A DNA stretch of 64,000 bases from Herbaspirillum sp. Sphag64 (GCF_014192645.1 NZ_JACHYE010000004.1:124001-188000); one strand, 5' to 3'; shown: positions 18,328 through 30,069, counted from the first letter of the stretch. The notes: generated by a model from the letters alone, not told the origin. Translations and numbers: made by a program.

Positions 18328-19452
18328 TTACTTTTTGCCGACAACAACCCGGTTGCGTCCGCTTTCCTTGGCGCGATAGAGTGCTTGATCTGCCTGTGCC
18401 AGCAGTCGCGCGCGCGCGGTATCTGTCGGAATTGAGCTATCTGGGGGCGTTTGTGCAGATCCTCCGATCGACACAGTGATTTGTAGCTCGGTTGCGCCGC
18501 TATTTTCCTCACCACTCTCGTTACTGCCGGCGATCCTGATCGGTTTCAAGGCAACACTAGCCCTGATGCGCTCAGCGATACGTGCGGCATCGAGCAGGGT
18601 TGCTTGTACTAATAGCACTACAAATTCTTCGCCACCAAAACGTCCCAGGGCATCGCTCAGACGTAATTCCTTTTTGATACGGGTGGCGACTTCGCGCAGC
18701 ACTTCATCGCCACTTTGGTGGCCATATTGATCATTGACGCGTTTGAAGTGATCAATATCGATATACAGGCAAGCCAGTGCAGAGCGTTCGCGCTGGGCGC
18801 GGGCGATTTCCTCGAAGAGACGCTGTTCGATGTAACGACGATTATTGACGCCGGTCAGCTGGTCGGTGAGTCCGATGTGCTTGAGGCGTTCGTTGTTAAT
18901 CACGTTTTCCAGGCAGATAGTGACGACGGAAGCTAGTCGCTCAATGAAATCTGTTGCCAGGTTGCCGGTAAAACGCTCTTCGTGCGCGCTGCCCAATGCT
19001 AGGTAACCGATTGATTTTTGATGTCGGGTCAGTGGCAGTATTGCGATACTGGCGGGCTGATAATGCGGGAATAATGTACGGTGATGTACGGCGCGATACG
19101 GCCCCAGTATTGGTTTGTCCATCGGTGCGATGGCTGTCGGATCGGTCAGGAACAGCAGATTCTGGTATTCGTCCAAACCAATCTGCAGTTCGTGGAGAAT
19201 GCGCCGGATATCAAAATCGTAATCGATCAGTGTGAGCGTGACGACCTCTAGGCTGAAGGTCTGTGGCATGAGGCGCGAAACGGTCTCGATCAGATCGCGG
19301 AATTCACTGGCACTGATCAGTCGCAGATCGAATGCTTGATGCCGTTGCATGATCTGCTGATTGATCCGTGCCTGCTCCAGCAGGTCTTGCAGCTCGGCAT
19401 GCAATTGCTGATTTTCTTCGATCAGTGCGTTCGTATCGACAGCGCTATTCAT
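18328..19452 (-). CDS. Diguanylate cyclase with N-terminal DUF484/GAF-like sensor domain
   Basis: This is a protein of 374 residues. The N terminus begins with a coiled coil (about residues 8-35) and a DUF484/GAF-like domain (about 40-190), followed by a GGDEF domain (about 200-370). The active site reads GGEEF, and an inhibitory-site RxxD (RLSD) lies in the correct position just before it. It should make cyclic di-GMP and be subject to product inhibition. The signal sensed is unknown. There is no membrane segment, so it is cytosolic. Confidence 0.93.
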   Translation of the reverse strand: MNSAVDTNALIEENQQLHAELQDLLEQARINQQIMQRHQAFDLRLISASEFRDLIETVSRLMPQTFSLEVVTLTLIDYDFDIRRILHELQIGLDEYQNLLFLTDPTAIAPMDKPILGPYRAVHHRTLFPHYQPASIAILPLTRHQKSIGYLALGSAHEERFTGNLATDFIERLASVVTICLENVINNERLKHIGLTDQLTGVNNRRYIEQRLFEEIARAQRERSALACLYIDIDHFKRVNDQYGHQSGDEVLREVATRIKKELRLSDALGRFGGEEFVVLLVQATLLDAARIAERIRASVALKPIRIAGSNESGEENSGATELQITVSIGGSAQTPPDSSIPTDTARARLLAQADQALYRAKESGRNRVVVGKK

Positions 19453-19607
19453 GTTGTTCCGCTTATACAGCCGCCTATCCTCAGCGCCGCATACTCACCG
19501 CGACGCCCCCTGTTACTGTACACATTCTTGCCTGCTTCGGACCAGGATCCAAGCTTACCACCACTGCCAGCGCGCTGGTAAGCCTGTTGCATCGGTTTTT
19601 ACACCGT

Positions 19608-20495
19608 TCAGGCTGGTACAAAAAAGCGAGTCTGCAACTCCTCCAGACCGAGCGATTGCAGGACTTCCTGTAGCCGTTCGGCAGGTCGTTTGCGTGGCAA
19701 GTCCTTGTAGCGGGCAATGATCAGCTCATTCTTCATGGAATGTTCCCAGCCCACTAGTTCTGTGACGCTGACCTGATAGCCATGCGCCTCCAATTGCAGG
19801 CAGCGCAGCACATTGGTGACTTGACTACCAAACTCGCGTGTATGCAATGGATGACGCCACAGTTCTGTCAGGGAGGTACGGCCGAGCGATTTTCCCTTAT
19901 TGCGATTCAGTACCGAGGCCACCTCGGCCTGGCAGCAGGGCACCAGTACAATGGCTTTGGCTTGCTTTTTCAGTGCAAAGTCGATTGCGTCGTCGGTAGC
20001 TGTATTACATGCATGTAGCGCGGTAACGACGTCAACAGTAGGTGGCAAGGCCGCAGAATCAGTCGACTCTGCTACTGAGAGGTTGAGGAAGGACATGCCC
20101 GGAAATTCCAGGCGTTTGGCAAGTTCTGCAGACTTCTGTACCAGATCTTCGCGGGTTTCAATGCCATAGATGTGCGCATTGCCTTCCAGTGTCTTGAAGA
20201 ACAAGTCGTACAGGATGAAACCCAGGTAGGACTTGCCTGCGCCATGGTCTACCAGACTCAGGTCGGGATGCGACAGGCGCAACTCCTGTAGCAGCGGCTC
20301 GATAAACTGGTATAGGTGGTAGACCTGCTTGAGCTTGCGCCGGCTGTCCTGATTGAGCTTGCCATCACGTGTCAGGATATGCAGTTCCTTGAGCAGTTCA
20401 ACCGATTGCCCGGGACGCAACTCCAGCTGATCGGCGCCAGTCTTGGGAGCACTGGTGCCTGCCTTGGTCGATGCGATTTTTTTCTTGTTGTTCAT
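19608..20495 (-). CDS. SAM-dependent methyltransferase, GSTCD/METTL25-like (Methyltransf_32)
   Basis: This 295-residue protein has a Lys-rich N terminus and a SAM-binding motif LVDHGAGKSYLGFILYD, then YGIETREDLV, TALHACNTATDDA and VLVPCCQAEV. The 'DHGAGKGY/HACG/PCC' set is typical of the Methyltransf_32 family, whose bacterial members lack an assigned substrate. It is encoded just downstream of ychF on the same strand with 17 bp between them. Confidence 0.8.
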   Translation of the reverse strand: MNNKKKIASTKAGTSAPKTGADQLELRPGQSVELLKELHILTRDGKLNQDSRRKLKQVYHLYQFIEPLLQELRLSHPDLSLVDHGAGKSYLGFILYDLFFKTLEGNAHIYGIETREDLVQKSAELAKRLEFPGMSFLNLSVAESTDSAALPPTVDVVTALHACNTATDDAIDFALKKQAKAIVLVPCCQAEVASVLNRNKGKSLGRTSLTELWRHPLHTREFGSQVTNVLRCLQLEAHGYQVSVTELVGWEHSMKNELIIARYKDLPRKRPAERLQEVLQSLGLEELQTRFFVPA

Positions 20496-20512
20496 GCCGT
20501 GTTGCGCAACGA

Positions 20513-21604
20513 TCAGACGTTGAACAGGAAGTTCATCACGTCGCCATCCTTGACCACGTATTCCTTGCCTTCAGCCCGCATCTTGCCGGCTTCCTTGGCA
20601 CCAGCTTCTCCCTTGAAGGCAATGAAGTCTTCGTAGGCGATCGTTTGGGCACGAATGAAGCCGCGCTCGAAGTCGGTATGGATTACGCCAGCAGCCTGAG
20701 GTCCGGTAGCGCCTACAGGGACTGTCCAGGCGCGCACTTCCTTGACGCCGGCTGTGAAATAGGTCTGCAGGCCGAGCAGCTTGAACCCGGCGCGAATGAG
20801 GCGATCCAGGCCAGGCTCTTCCATTCCCATGTCAGCCAGGAATGCACCTTTATCGGCATCGTCGAGATCGGCGATTTCTGCTTCAATGGCTGCGCAGATC
20901 GCAACGATCGGTGCCTTTTGTTCGTTTGCGTAAGCAGTCAGTTGATCCAGTAAAGGATTGTTGGTGAACCCGGAGTCAGAAACATTGGCAACGTACATGG
21001 CCGGTTTGGCAGTGATCAGGCACAGTGGCTTGATCAAGGCCATTTCTTCAGCATCCAGACCCAGCGCACGCACCGGTTTGGCTTTATCGAGTGCTGGCAT
21101 GATGCGTTCCAGCAGTGCGACCAGTTTGACTGCATCCTTGTCGCCGGAACGTGCTTTCTTGTTTTCACGATGGATCGCTTTTTCTACCGTACCCATATCG
21201 GCCAGCGCCAGTTCGGTCTCGATCACGGCGATGTCATCGAGCGGACTCACGCGACCTGCCACGTGGATTACGTTCGGATCCTCAAAGCAGCGCACCACGT
21301 TGATGATAGCGTCAGTTTCACGGATATGCGACAGGAACTGATTGCCGAGGCCTTCGCCTTGGGAGGCGCCAGCTACCAGTCCGGCGATGTCGACGAACTC
21401 AACTGTGGCCGGCAATATGCGCTCCGGTTTGACGATTTCTGCCAGCGCCTGCAAACGAGGATCGGGTACTTCCACCATGCCCACATTGGGGTCGATGGTA
21501 CAGAATGGGTAGTTCTCAGCAGGAATGCCCGCCTTGGTCAGCGCATTGAACAGGGTTGACTTACCGACGTTGGGCAGACCCACGATGCCACATTTGAGGC
21601 TCAT
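20513..21604 (-). CDS. ychF: Redox-regulated ATPase YchF (OLA1 family)
   Basis: This 363-residue Obg-like P-loop NTPase has G1 [16 protein letters not shown]3 [20 protein letters not shown], the altered G4 that favours ATP, and the C-terminal TGS domain ending with [13 protein letters not shown]. It is near universal and binds ribosomes. The divergent mlaF lies 254 bp away. Confidence 0.97.
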   Translation of the reverse strand: MSLKCGIVGLPNVGKSTLFNALTKAGIPAENYPFCTIDPNVGMVEVPDPRLQALAEIVKPERILPATVEFVDIAGLVAGASQGEGLGNQFLSHIRETDAIINVVRCFEDPNVIHVAGRVSPLDDIAVIETELALADMGTVEKAIHRENKKARSGDKDAVKLVALLERIMPALDKAKPVRALGLDAEEMALIKPLCLITAKPAMYVANVSDSGFTNNPLLDQLTAYANEQKAPIVAICAAIEAEIADLDDADKGAFLADMGMEEPGLDRLIRAGFKLLGLQTYFTAGVKEVRAWTVPVGATGPQAAGVIHTDFERGFIRAQTIAYEDFIAFKGEAGAKEAGKMRAEGKEYVVKDGDVMNFLFNV

Positions 21605-21858
21605 GACAACTTTCTTTCTTGATCAAAACCCGTATTGTAACAAGGACAGACTCGCCACCATCATTCTGCGCAGGCTTGGCACGTCTCGCATTGCTGCTTG
21701 GAAACTTGGTGCGAAAATTGGCTTTGAAATCAAGATGCTGCGCATGTGCTTTGTGTCTGTTGTGTGGCCATCATTTATCGCATCTTGCTATGACGTTACG
21801 GAGGGCAACTGTTGTTTTTGTTTTACAATGGCGGCTTTACAGAATTCCGGGTATTCCT

Positions 21859-22680
21859 TTGTCTAACATTGTTGAAATCCGCGACTTGCATTTCGGATAT
21901 GGTGATCGCCCTATTCTGACAGGGCTGCACATGGACTTCCCGCGCGGTAAAGTGATTGCCGTCATGGGCGGTTCAGGCTCAGGCAAGACCACGATCCTGC
22001 GCCTTATCGGCGGCCAGTTGCGCGCCCAGTCCGGCGCGCTTGAAGTCGACGGGAAAAACGTCCCTTCTCTTGACACCAGCGGGCTCTATCAATTGCGTCG
22101 CAAGATGGGGATGCTGTTCCAGAATGGTGCCTTGTTTACCGACATGAGCGTGTTCGATAACGTTGCCTTTCCGCTGCGTGAACACACTAATCTGTCGGAA
22201 GAGCTGATTCGTGATCTCGTTTTGCTCAAGCTCAACGCCGTTGGTTTGCGCAATGCAGCACAGTTGAAGCCTTCTGAAATTTCCGGGGGGATGGCGCGGC
22301 GTGTTGCGCTGGCGCGTGCGATCGCTCTGGACCCTGCGTTGATCATGTATGACGAGCCATTTGCAGGGCTTGATCCGATTTCCATGGGCGTCACGGCAAA
22401 TCTGATTCGCAAGCTCAACGATGCGCTGGGGTCGACCTCGATTCTGGTGTCGCATGACGTCAATGAGTCCTTTGCGATTGCTGATTATGTTTACTTTCTG
22501 TCGCAGGGAAAGATTGTGGCGCAAGGTACACCCGAAGACATGCGTGCCTCACAAGACCCCTATGTCAAACAATTCGTGCATGCCGAAGCCGATGGCCCGG
22601 TGCCTTTCCATTATCCGGGAACAACGCTGGCCGATGACCTCGGTCTGCCGCGCGACAGCAGCCGTGGAGGGCAAGCATGA
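21859..22680 (+). CDS. mlaF: Phospholipid-transport ABC ATPase MlaF
   Basis: This is the ATPase of the MlaFEDB retrograde phospholipid transporter, about 273 residues. It has Walker A (GGSGSGKTT), the signature ISGGMARRVALARA (the Mla-type GGM form), Walker B (LIMYDEPFAGLDP) and the H-loop (VSHD). The start is TTG 21859 (MSNIVEIRDLHFGYG). Upstream in-frame codons exist, but the protein they would give is not MlaF-like. It overlaps mlaE by 4 bp. Confidence 0.94.
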   Translation: MSNIVEIRDLHFGYGDRPILTGLHMDFPRGKVIAVMGGSGSGKTTILRLIGGQLRAQSGALEVDGKNVPSLDTSGLYQLRRKMGMLFQNGALFTDMSVFDNVAFPLREHTNLSEELIRDLVLLKLNAVGLRNAAQLKPSEISGGMARRVALARAIALDPALIMYDEPFAGLDPISMGVTANLIRKLNDALGSTSILVSHDVNESFAIADYVYFLSQGKIVAQGTPEDMRASQDPYVKQFVHAEADGPVPFHYPGTTLADDLGLPRDSSRGGQA

Positions 22681-23456
22681 TTCTTGATGCATTTGGTGCC
22701 CTTGGTCGCGGTACACGCGAGTTTCTGCAAGGACTTGGCTTTGCCACCCGGATGTTCTGGACAGTGATACGCTCTTCAGGTGGATTGTTGCGGCGACCAC
22801 GGTTGGTCAGTGATCAGATTCACTTTATTGGCAATTATTCACTGGTCATCATTGCGGTCTCCGGCTTGTTTGTCGGCTTTGTGCTTGGTCTGCAAGGGTA
22901 TTACACGCTCAACAAATACGGTTCCGAGCAGGCATTGGGGTTGTTGGTTGCCTTATCATTGACGCGCGAATTGGGGCCGGTAGTTACCGCCTTGCTGTTC
23001 GCCGGGCGGGCGGGGACCTCGCTCACCGCAGAGATTGGCCTGATGAAGGCGGGCGAGCAGTTGGCTGCGATGGAAATGATGGCCGTTGACCCACTGCAAC
23101 GCGTCATTGCGCCGCGATTCTGGGCAGGTGTGGTGGCGATGCCGGTGCTGGCAGCAATATTCAGTGCGGTCGGCGTGATTGGTGGCTACGTGGTAGGCGT
23201 GTTGCTGATTGGTATTGATGAGGGTGGCTTCTGGTCACAGATGCAGGCCGGTGTCGATGTATGGAACGATATCGCCAATGGCGTAATCAAGAGTGTTGTC
23301 TTTGGTATCGCGGTTACCTTCGTGGCTCTGTATCAGGGTTATGAAGCGAAGCCTACTCCAGAGGGGGTAGCCCGTGCGACCACTCGTACAGTAGTGATTG
23401 CATCGCTGTTGGTGTTGGGACTCGACTTCTTGCTGACAGCGTTGATGTTCAGCTGA
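22677..23456 (+). CDS. mlaE: Phospholipid-transport permease MlaE
   Basis: This 259-residue permease has five to six hydrophobic segments and the MlaE signatures: GLFVGFVLGLQGYYTL, LSLTRELGPVVTALLFAGRAGTSLTAEIGLMKAGEQL and the C-terminal YEAKPTPEGVARATTRTVV. It forms the inner-membrane channel of the Mla system. Confidence 0.95.
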   Translation: MILDAFGALGRGTREFLQGLGFATRMFWTVIRSSGGLLRRPRLVSDQIHFIGNYSLVIIAVSGLFVGFVLGLQGYYTLNKYGSEQALGLLVALSLTRELGPVVTALLFAGRAGTSLTAEIGLMKAGEQLAAMEMMAVDPLQRVIAPRFWAGVVAMPVLAAIFSAVGVIGGYVVGVLLIGIDEGGFWSQMQAGVDVWNDIANGVIKSVVFGIAVTFVALYQGYEAKPTPEGVARATTRTVVIASLLVLGLDFLLTALMFS

Positions 23457-23531
23457 TTGTTGCTCGGCAAGTGACAAACATTGTTCACGTCAATGCAGAC
23501 GTGGAACGCAATTGAATTTAGGATGGCAGGT

Positions 23532-24008
23532 ATGCAACGAAAAATATTGGACGTGTGGGTTGGATTGTTTGTGTTGCTTGGTGCAGCAGCACTCGTGTTT
23601 TTGGCGCTCAAGGCTGGCAACATGAGTTCGCTTTCGCTGAGCCAGAAGACCTATGCTGTAACAGCCAAATTTGACAATATCGGTGGTCTCAAGGCACGTG
23701 CCGCTGTTAAAAGCGCTGGCGTCGTTGTTGGGCGGGTAGATTCGATCACCTTTGATGACAAGACTTTTCAGGCGCTGGTCACCATGAATCTCGACCAGAA
23801 GTTCCAGTTCCCGAAAGATAGCTCAGCCAAAATTCTGACTTCGGGTTTGCTGGGAGATCAATATATCGGGCTGGAACCAGGTGGCGATGAAAAAAACCTG
23901 GCTGCCGGAGATAACATTAAAATGACACAATCAGCTATCGTGCTGGAAAACCTCATCAGTCAGTTCTTGTACAGCAAAGCGGCTGATGGAAAGGATGACG
24001 CGAAATGA
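23532..24008 (+). CDS. mlaD: Phospholipid-binding MCE protein MlaD
   Basis: This protein of 158 residues has an N-terminal membrane anchor (LDVWVGLFVLLGAAALVFLALK) and one MCE domain (about residues 37-115, with FDNIGGLKARAAVKSAGVVVG). It forms the periplasmic lipid-binding ring on MlaE. ATG 23532 has AGGA at a good distance; ATG 23523 and one at 23481 are in-frame alternatives. The stop overlaps mlaA. Confidence 0.93.
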   Translation: MQRKILDVWVGLFVLLGAAALVFLALKAGNMSSLSLSQKTYAVTAKFDNIGGLKARAAVKSAGVVVGRVDSITFDDKTFQALVTMNLDQKFQFPKDSSAKILTSGLLGDQYIGLEPGGDEKNLAAGDNIKMTQSAIVLENLISQFLYSKAADGKDDAK

Positions 24009-24757
24009 TTAACGTGAATCGCATCGCTGCGTTGGTATTGGCGGTTACGCTCACTGGCTGCGCTACATCCAATAATCCCAATGACCCAATTGAAGGTTTC
24101 AATCGTGCTGTCTTCAGCTTCAATGACACTGCCGACAAGGCCATCGTCAAGCCAGTTGCCGAGGCGTACAAATATGTGACCCCTAACTTCGTCCAAACTG
24201 GCGTAGGTAATTTCTTCGGTAACCTCGGCGACTTGTGGTCGGCTGTAAACCAGTTGTTGCAAGGGCGGGTGGAGGCTGGTGTCACCTCTTTCATGCGTGT
24301 GGCAATCAATACGACTTTTGGTATCGGGGGGCTGCTTGATGTCAGTACCGAGATGCGTCTGTCGCGGCAAAAATCTGACTTTGGTCAGACTCTCGGGCGC
24401 TGGGGTGTAGGTTCCGGTCCGTATGTTGTCATACCGTTACTCGGACCATCGACGTTGCGAGATACAGCGGCACTGCCGGTTGATGTTACCTTCGATCCCT
24501 GGTCTCACAAGCGGCCAGTTGACTGGCGTAACGTTGGCACAGCGATCAATTTGATTGATCGTCGTGCACAATTGCTGGATGCTTCCAATCTGCTCGAGGA
24601 TGTCGCGCTGGATCGCTATGATTTCATCCGAGATGCTTATTTGCAACGTCGCCAGTCTCAAATTGATGCGGCGAAGCCGCACCCCGACGATCAGGCGGAC
24701 AAAGCTGTCAAGGTTGACGCTGCTTCCAGCGGCAAGTCGGATGAGAGCAAGCCGTAA
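24005..24757 (+). CDS. mlaA: Outer-membrane lipoprotein MlaA (VacJ)
   Basis: This 250-residue protein has a lipoprotein signal ending in LTGC (Cys at about residue 19) and MlaA signatures: DPIEGFNRAVFSFNDTADK, LWSAVNQLLQGR and GQTLGRWGVGSGPYVVIPLLGPSTLRD. It extracts phospholipid from the outer leaflet of the outer membrane. In E. coli mlaA lies apart from the mla operon; here it is inside it, between mlaD and mlaC. The 245 bp that follow hold no gene that I can support. Confidence 0.93.
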   Translation: MINVNRIAALVLAVTLTGCATSNNPNDPIEGFNRAVFSFNDTADKAIVKPVAEAYKYVTPNFVQTGVGNFFGNLGDLWSAVNQLLQGRVEAGVTSFMRVAINTTFGIGGLLDVSTEMRLSRQKSDFGQTLGRWGVGSGPYVVIPLLGPSTLRDTAALPVDVTFDPWSHKRPVDWRNVGTAINLIDRRAQLLDASNLLEDVALDRYDFIRDAYLQRRQSQIDAAKPHPDDQADKAVKVDAASSGKSDESKP

Positions 24758-25002
24758 AGTGTGGTTGTCAGGCGATGATGTGATTTGATCGGGGATACAA
24801 GAGGAAGTGTTGACTTTTGGTCATTCTTGAACTTAACGTTGATGTCCCCATCTATCTGCATCGTCGGCCCTGGATACAACTGTTTGCAACTTTTGCAATT
24901 GAAGTGTTGCACATCCGGCGGTCAATGCAGATGATCTGCTCCTGGCCCTGGCACCTGTGTTGCGGGGCATAGTGCTTACTCCTAACAATGGATCAATAAA
25001 CA

Positions 25003-25638
25003 ATGAATATATTCACAAGATTTCTCGCTGTCGTCGCGTCAGTCTCTGCACTGATTTTTTCCTCCGCCGCTTTCGCACAGGAGGCCCCCGATGCATTGGT
25101 CAAGCGCATTAGTGATGAAGTGCTCACTATTGCCAAGGCCGATAAGGATATTCAGTCCGGGAATGTCAATCGCATCGTGGCACTAGTGCAGGAAAAAATC
25201 GTTCCCTACGTTGACTCTGATCGCATGACTGCTCTGGCAGCTGGACGTTTCTGGCGCCAGGCGACACCTGAGCAACAACAACAACTGGCAACCCAGTTTC
25301 GTACGTTGCTGATCTATACCTATGCGGGTGCACTGTCCCAAGTGCGTGATCAGAAGATCGAATATAAGCCCCTGCGTGCTGATCCAAACGACACTGAGGT
25401 GGAAGTGCGGACCCAGTTGGTGCAATCCCGCGGTGATCCGATCCAGCTGAGCTATCGTATGGAAAAGGTATCATCGGGTTGGAAAATGTATGACATCAAT
25501 GTCATGGGGGCCTGGCTGGTCGACGCTTACAAAGGTACTTTCAGCAACGAAATCTCCAAGGGCGGGATCGATGGTTTGATAAAGACCCTGACAGACAAGA
25601 ATGCGCAGCTTGCAGCCCGTTCTGCAGCCAAGAAGTAA
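25003..25638 (+). CDS. mlaC: Periplasmic phospholipid-binding protein MlaC
   Basis: This 211-residue protein has a signal peptide (cleavage after AFA, about residue 25) and the MlaC fold segments VDSDRMTALAAGRFWRQATPEQQQQLATQFRTLLIYTYAGAL and the later YDINVMGAWLVDAYKGTFSNEI. It shuttles phospholipid between MlaA and MlaFEDB. Confidence 0.94.
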   Translation: MNIFTRFLAVVASVSALIFSSAAFAQEAPDALVKRISDEVLTIAKADKDIQSGNVNRIVALVQEKIVPYVDSDRMTALAAGRFWRQATPEQQQQLATQFRTLLIYTYAGALSQVRDQKIEYKPLRADPNDTEVEVRTQLVQSRGDPIQLSYRMEKVSSGWKMYDINVMGAWLVDAYKGTFSNEISKGGIDGLIKTLTDKNAQLAARSAAKK

Positions 25639-25673
25639 TCTCCTCTCTTTATCCGGTAAACCAAGGAAATCTC

Positions 25674-25970
25674 ATGTTTAAGCCTGCTGCCAGCTTAACC
25701 GTTGATAACGCCAGCGATGTGCTGGCCGCAGGCTTGCAAGCAATTGCAGCAGGTCAGTCCAGCATTGACCTGAGTGCGCTGATCAATGTGGATTCCTCTG
25801 CGGTAGCGACAGTCCTTGCTTGGCAGCGTGCTGCCCGGCATCAAGGGCGCACCCTGGAGTTGGGTGTGCTGCCAGCAAACCTGCAAAGCCTCGCAGACCT
25901 GTATGGTGCATCGGCACTACTGGATGCACCTACTTCCGCTTCTGATCGACATCCCACCTCCTCGCACTAA
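25674..25970 (+). CDS. mlaB: STAS-domain protein MlaB
   Basis: This short STAS protein of 98 residues contains the NVDSSAVATVLAWQRAA motif in the usual phosphorylatable-Ser region. MlaB binds MlaF and regulates the transporter. It is the last gene of the mla operon, 35 bp after mlaC. Confidence 0.88.
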   Translation: MFKPAASLTVDNASDVLAAGLQAIAAGQSSIDLSALINVDSSAVATVLAWQRAARHQGRTLELGVLPANLQSLADLYGASALLDAPTSASDRHPTSSH

Positions 25971-26073
25971 CAGCTCGCCGATAGACTAGTCTGAGTCAAT
26001 GCTGCCAATGTGCAGTTGAGCTAGGCGGCACGCAGTCTGTCTGACCAATCCGGCTGCCGTGCCGGAAATCCCC

Positions 26074-26079
26074 TATAAT
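26074..26079 (+). promoter_or_regulatory. Candidate -10 box before the ABC-2 exporter
   Basis: A perfect TATAAT at 26074-26079 lies in the 225-bp gap between mlaB and the next ABC gene. No good -35 box is visible at 16-18 nt upstream, so this is only a candidate promoter. Confidence 0.35.
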
Positions 26080-26195
26080 CGAATGTTTCGCTACTCAATT
26101 CGTTGCCGATTTGCAAATCGCGACGGAGTGGGTTTTACAGTGGTATTGCAGGTCGATCGAGTCAAACTCAACTCAACCTAAGTAACCCAGGCAAA

Positions 26196-27107
26196 ATGGC
26201 TGCTCTTCAAATTACTAATGTCCAAAAACGCTACCAGTCGCTGCAAGCGCTAGGTGGTGTCTCGCTCTCGATTGAGGAAGGTGAGTTTTTTGGTTTGCTC
26301 GGTCCCAATGGGGCGGGCAAGACCACGCTGATTTCGATTGTCGCGGGGCTTAATCGTGCCGATGCGGGTTCGGTTGCGATTCACGGACATGATGTTGTCA
26401 CCGATTATCGTGCAGCACGTCGCAATCTCGGTGTTGTGCCGCAGGAGTTGGTGTTCGATCCGTTTTTTACGGTGCGTGAGACTTTGCGTATGCAGTCTGG
26501 CTATTTCGGGCTGAAGAACAATGACAAGTGGATCGACGAAGTGATGGAGAGCCTGGATCTGACCAACAAGGCAGATACCAATATGCGGGCCTTGTCCGGA
26601 GGAATGAAGCGTCGTGTGCTAGTGGCTCAGGCATTGGTTCACCGGCCGCCCGTGATCGTGCTGGATGAGCCCACCGCTGGTGTCGATGTCGAACTGCGTC
26701 AGACCTTGTGGAAGTTTATCGGCAGACTCAACCGGGAAGGGCATACCATTGTTCTGACCACGCATTATCTGGAAGAGGCGCAGGCCTTGTGCAATCGGAT
26801 TGCGATGCTGAAATTCGGCAAGGTGGTGGCACTCGATTCAACTGAGGCATTGATCAAACGGATTTCTGGTTCACAGTTGGTAGTGCGGCTCAAGCACGGT
26901 GGTTTGCCAGAGCAATTACAGAATTTACTCATTCCATCAGACGGGCCTGCGGTCAATGGTCAGTATCAGTTGCGTGTGACCGATTACAGCCAGGTTGAAC
27001 CAATTCTGGCGGCATTACGCACCAGTGGTGCTGTGATCGACGACATGCAGTTGCAACAAGCCGATCTGGAAGATGTGTTCATACAGATCATGGAAGGCAG
27101 CAAATGA
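26196..27107 (+). CDS. ABC-2 transporter ATP-binding protein
   Basis: This ATPase of 303 residues has Walker A (GPNGAGKTT), the signature LSGGMKRRVLVAQA, Walker B (VIVLDEPTAGVD) and the H-loop (TTHYLEEAQAL), typical of the multidrug/ABC-2 exporter family (YadG-like). Start ATG 26196 gives the usual N terminus (MAALQITNVQKRYQSLQAL). The stop overlaps the permease gene by 4 bp. In Betaproteobacteria this pair commonly follows mlaB. The substrate is unknown. Confidence 0.92.
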   Translation: MAALQITNVQKRYQSLQALGGVSLSIEEGEFFGLLGPNGAGKTTLISIVAGLNRADAGSVAIHGHDVVTDYRAARRNLGVVPQELVFDPFFTVRETLRMQSGYFGLKNNDKWIDEVMESLDLTNKADTNMRALSGGMKRRVLVAQALVHRPPVIVLDEPTAGVDVELRQTLWKFIGRLNREGHTIVLTTHYLEEAQALCNRIAMLKFGKVVALDSTEALIKRISGSQLVVRLKHGGLPEQLQNLLIPSDGPAVNGQYQLRVTDYSQVEPILAALRTSGAVIDDMQLQQADLEDVFIQIMEGSK

Positions 27108-27868
27108 CTGGATTTCAAACTCTGTTCTACAAAGAGGTATTGCGTTTCTGGAAAGTCGCTACGCAGACCGTGACTGCGCCGATCATGACGGCGATGCTGT
27201 ATCTGCTGATATTTGGCCATGTTCTGCAAGATCGTGTGCAGGTTTATCCGGGCGTACAGTACACGGGCTTCTTGATTCCTGGTCTGGTGATGATGAGTGT
27301 CTTGCAAAATGCATTCGCCAACAGCTCGTCCTCATTGATTCAATCCAAAATTACCGGCAATCTGGTGTTCGTTCTCCTGACTCCACTCTCCCATTGGGAA
27401 ATTTTCAGCGCCTATGTTCTCGCTGCCATCGCGCGCGGATTGATTGTTGGTGCAGGGGTGTTTGTGGTCACGGCCTGGTTTGGGCATCTTAGTTTTGTAG
27501 CGCCATGGTGGATTGCAATCTTTGCCATCATGGGAGCGGCAATTCTCGGTACGTTGGGATTGGTGGCCGGTATTTGGGCTGAAAAATTTGATCAGCTTGC
27601 CGCGTTCCAGAACTTCCTGATTGTCCCGTTGACCTTCCTCGCTGGTGTGTTTTACTCGATCCACTCGCTGCCACCTTTTTGGCAGGCAGTCTCGCATTTC
27701 AACCCGTTTTTTTATATGATCGACGGCTTCCGCTACGGCTTTTTCGGACAATCGGATATTGATCCTTTCGTCAGCCTTGCCATCGTCGCCGTCTTTTTCA
27801 TCGCGCTGGCCTCGCTCGCGGTGACCATGCTTAAACGCGGCTACAAGCTGCGCGCCGGCTCCCATTGA
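27104..27868 (+). CDS. ABC-2 type permease
   Basis: This 254-residue protein has six membrane segments and the ABC-2 signature near the C terminus (FQNFLIVPLTFLAGVFYSIHSLPPFWQAVSHFNPFFYMIDGFRYGF), as in the YadH family. It is the partner of the ATPase encoded immediately upstream. Confidence 0.93.
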   Translation: MTGFQTLFYKEVLRFWKVATQTVTAPIMTAMLYLLIFGHVLQDRVQVYPGVQYTGFLIPGLVMMSVLQNAFANSSSSLIQSKITGNLVFVLLTPLSHWEIFSAYVLAAIARGLIVGAGVFVVTAWFGHLSFVAPWWIAIFAIMGAAILGTLGLVAGIWAEKFDQLAAFQNFLIVPLTFLAGVFYSIHSLPPFWQAVSHFNPFFYMIDGFRYGFFGQSDIDPFVSLAIVAVFFIALASLAVTMLKRGYKLRAGSH

Positions 27869-27889
27869 ACCCTTGTGAAGAGCTGCACC

Positions 27890-29391
<1,502 letters not shown>

Positions 29392-29403
29392 CTGGTGTTG
29401 AAA

Positions 29404-30069
29404 ATGACTGAACAAGCTCCCCAGCAACTAACGCTGGCACTGTCCAAGGGACGCATCTTCGAAGAAACGCTGCCGCTGTTGCAGGCCGCAGGCATTATCG
29501 TTACCGAAGATCCTGAAACGTCGCGCAAACTCATCCTGCCGACTAATGATCCCGCTGTGCGCGTCATTATTGTGCGCGCCTCGGATGTGCCGACCTACGT
29601 GCAATACGGCGCGGCAGATTTTGGTGTCGCTGGTAAGGACGTGCTGCTGGAGCATGGCGGCGAAGGGCTGTACCAGCCGATTGACCTGAATATTGCCAAG
29701 TGCCGGCTGTCGGTCGCGGTACAGGATGGTTTTGACTACGCCAACGCCGTTCGCCAGGGTGCGCGTTTGCGGGTGGTGACAAAATACGTGAAGACCGCGC
29801 GCGAGCATTTTGCTTCCAAGGGCGTCCACGTTGATCTGATCAAATTGTATGGATCGATGGAGTTGGGCCCGCTGGTTGGTCTAGCTGACGCCATTGTTGA
29901 CCTGGTCAGTACTGGTGGCACCTTGCGCGCCAACAAGTTGGTCGAGGTCGAGCACATCATTGATATTTCCTCGCGCCTCGTTGTTAATCAGGCAGCACTG
30001 AAACTCAAGCGCGAGCGCCTGCAACCGATTCTGGCCGCATTTGAAAAGGCCTCCCAGGCCGCTGCCTGA
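29404..30069 (+). CDS. hisG: ATP phosphoribosyltransferase, short form
   Basis: This 221-residue enzyme catalyses the first step of histidine synthesis. It shows [35 protein letters not shown] and the [15 protein letters not shown] phosphoribosyl-binding loop. The length is that of the short HisGS type, which needs the HisZ regulatory subunit. hisZ is not in this window. The start is 12 bp after murA. Confidence 0.96.
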   Translation: MTEQAPQQLTLALSKGRIFEETLPLLQAAGIIVTEDPETSRKLILPTNDPAVRVIIVRASDVPTYVQYGAADFGVAGKDVLLEHGGEGLYQPIDLNIAKCRLSVAVQDGFDYANAVRQGARLRVVTKYVKTAREHFASKGVHVDLIKLYGSMELGPLVGLADAIVDLVSTGGTLRANKLVEVEHIIDISSRLVVNQAALKLKRERLQPILAAFEKASQAAA

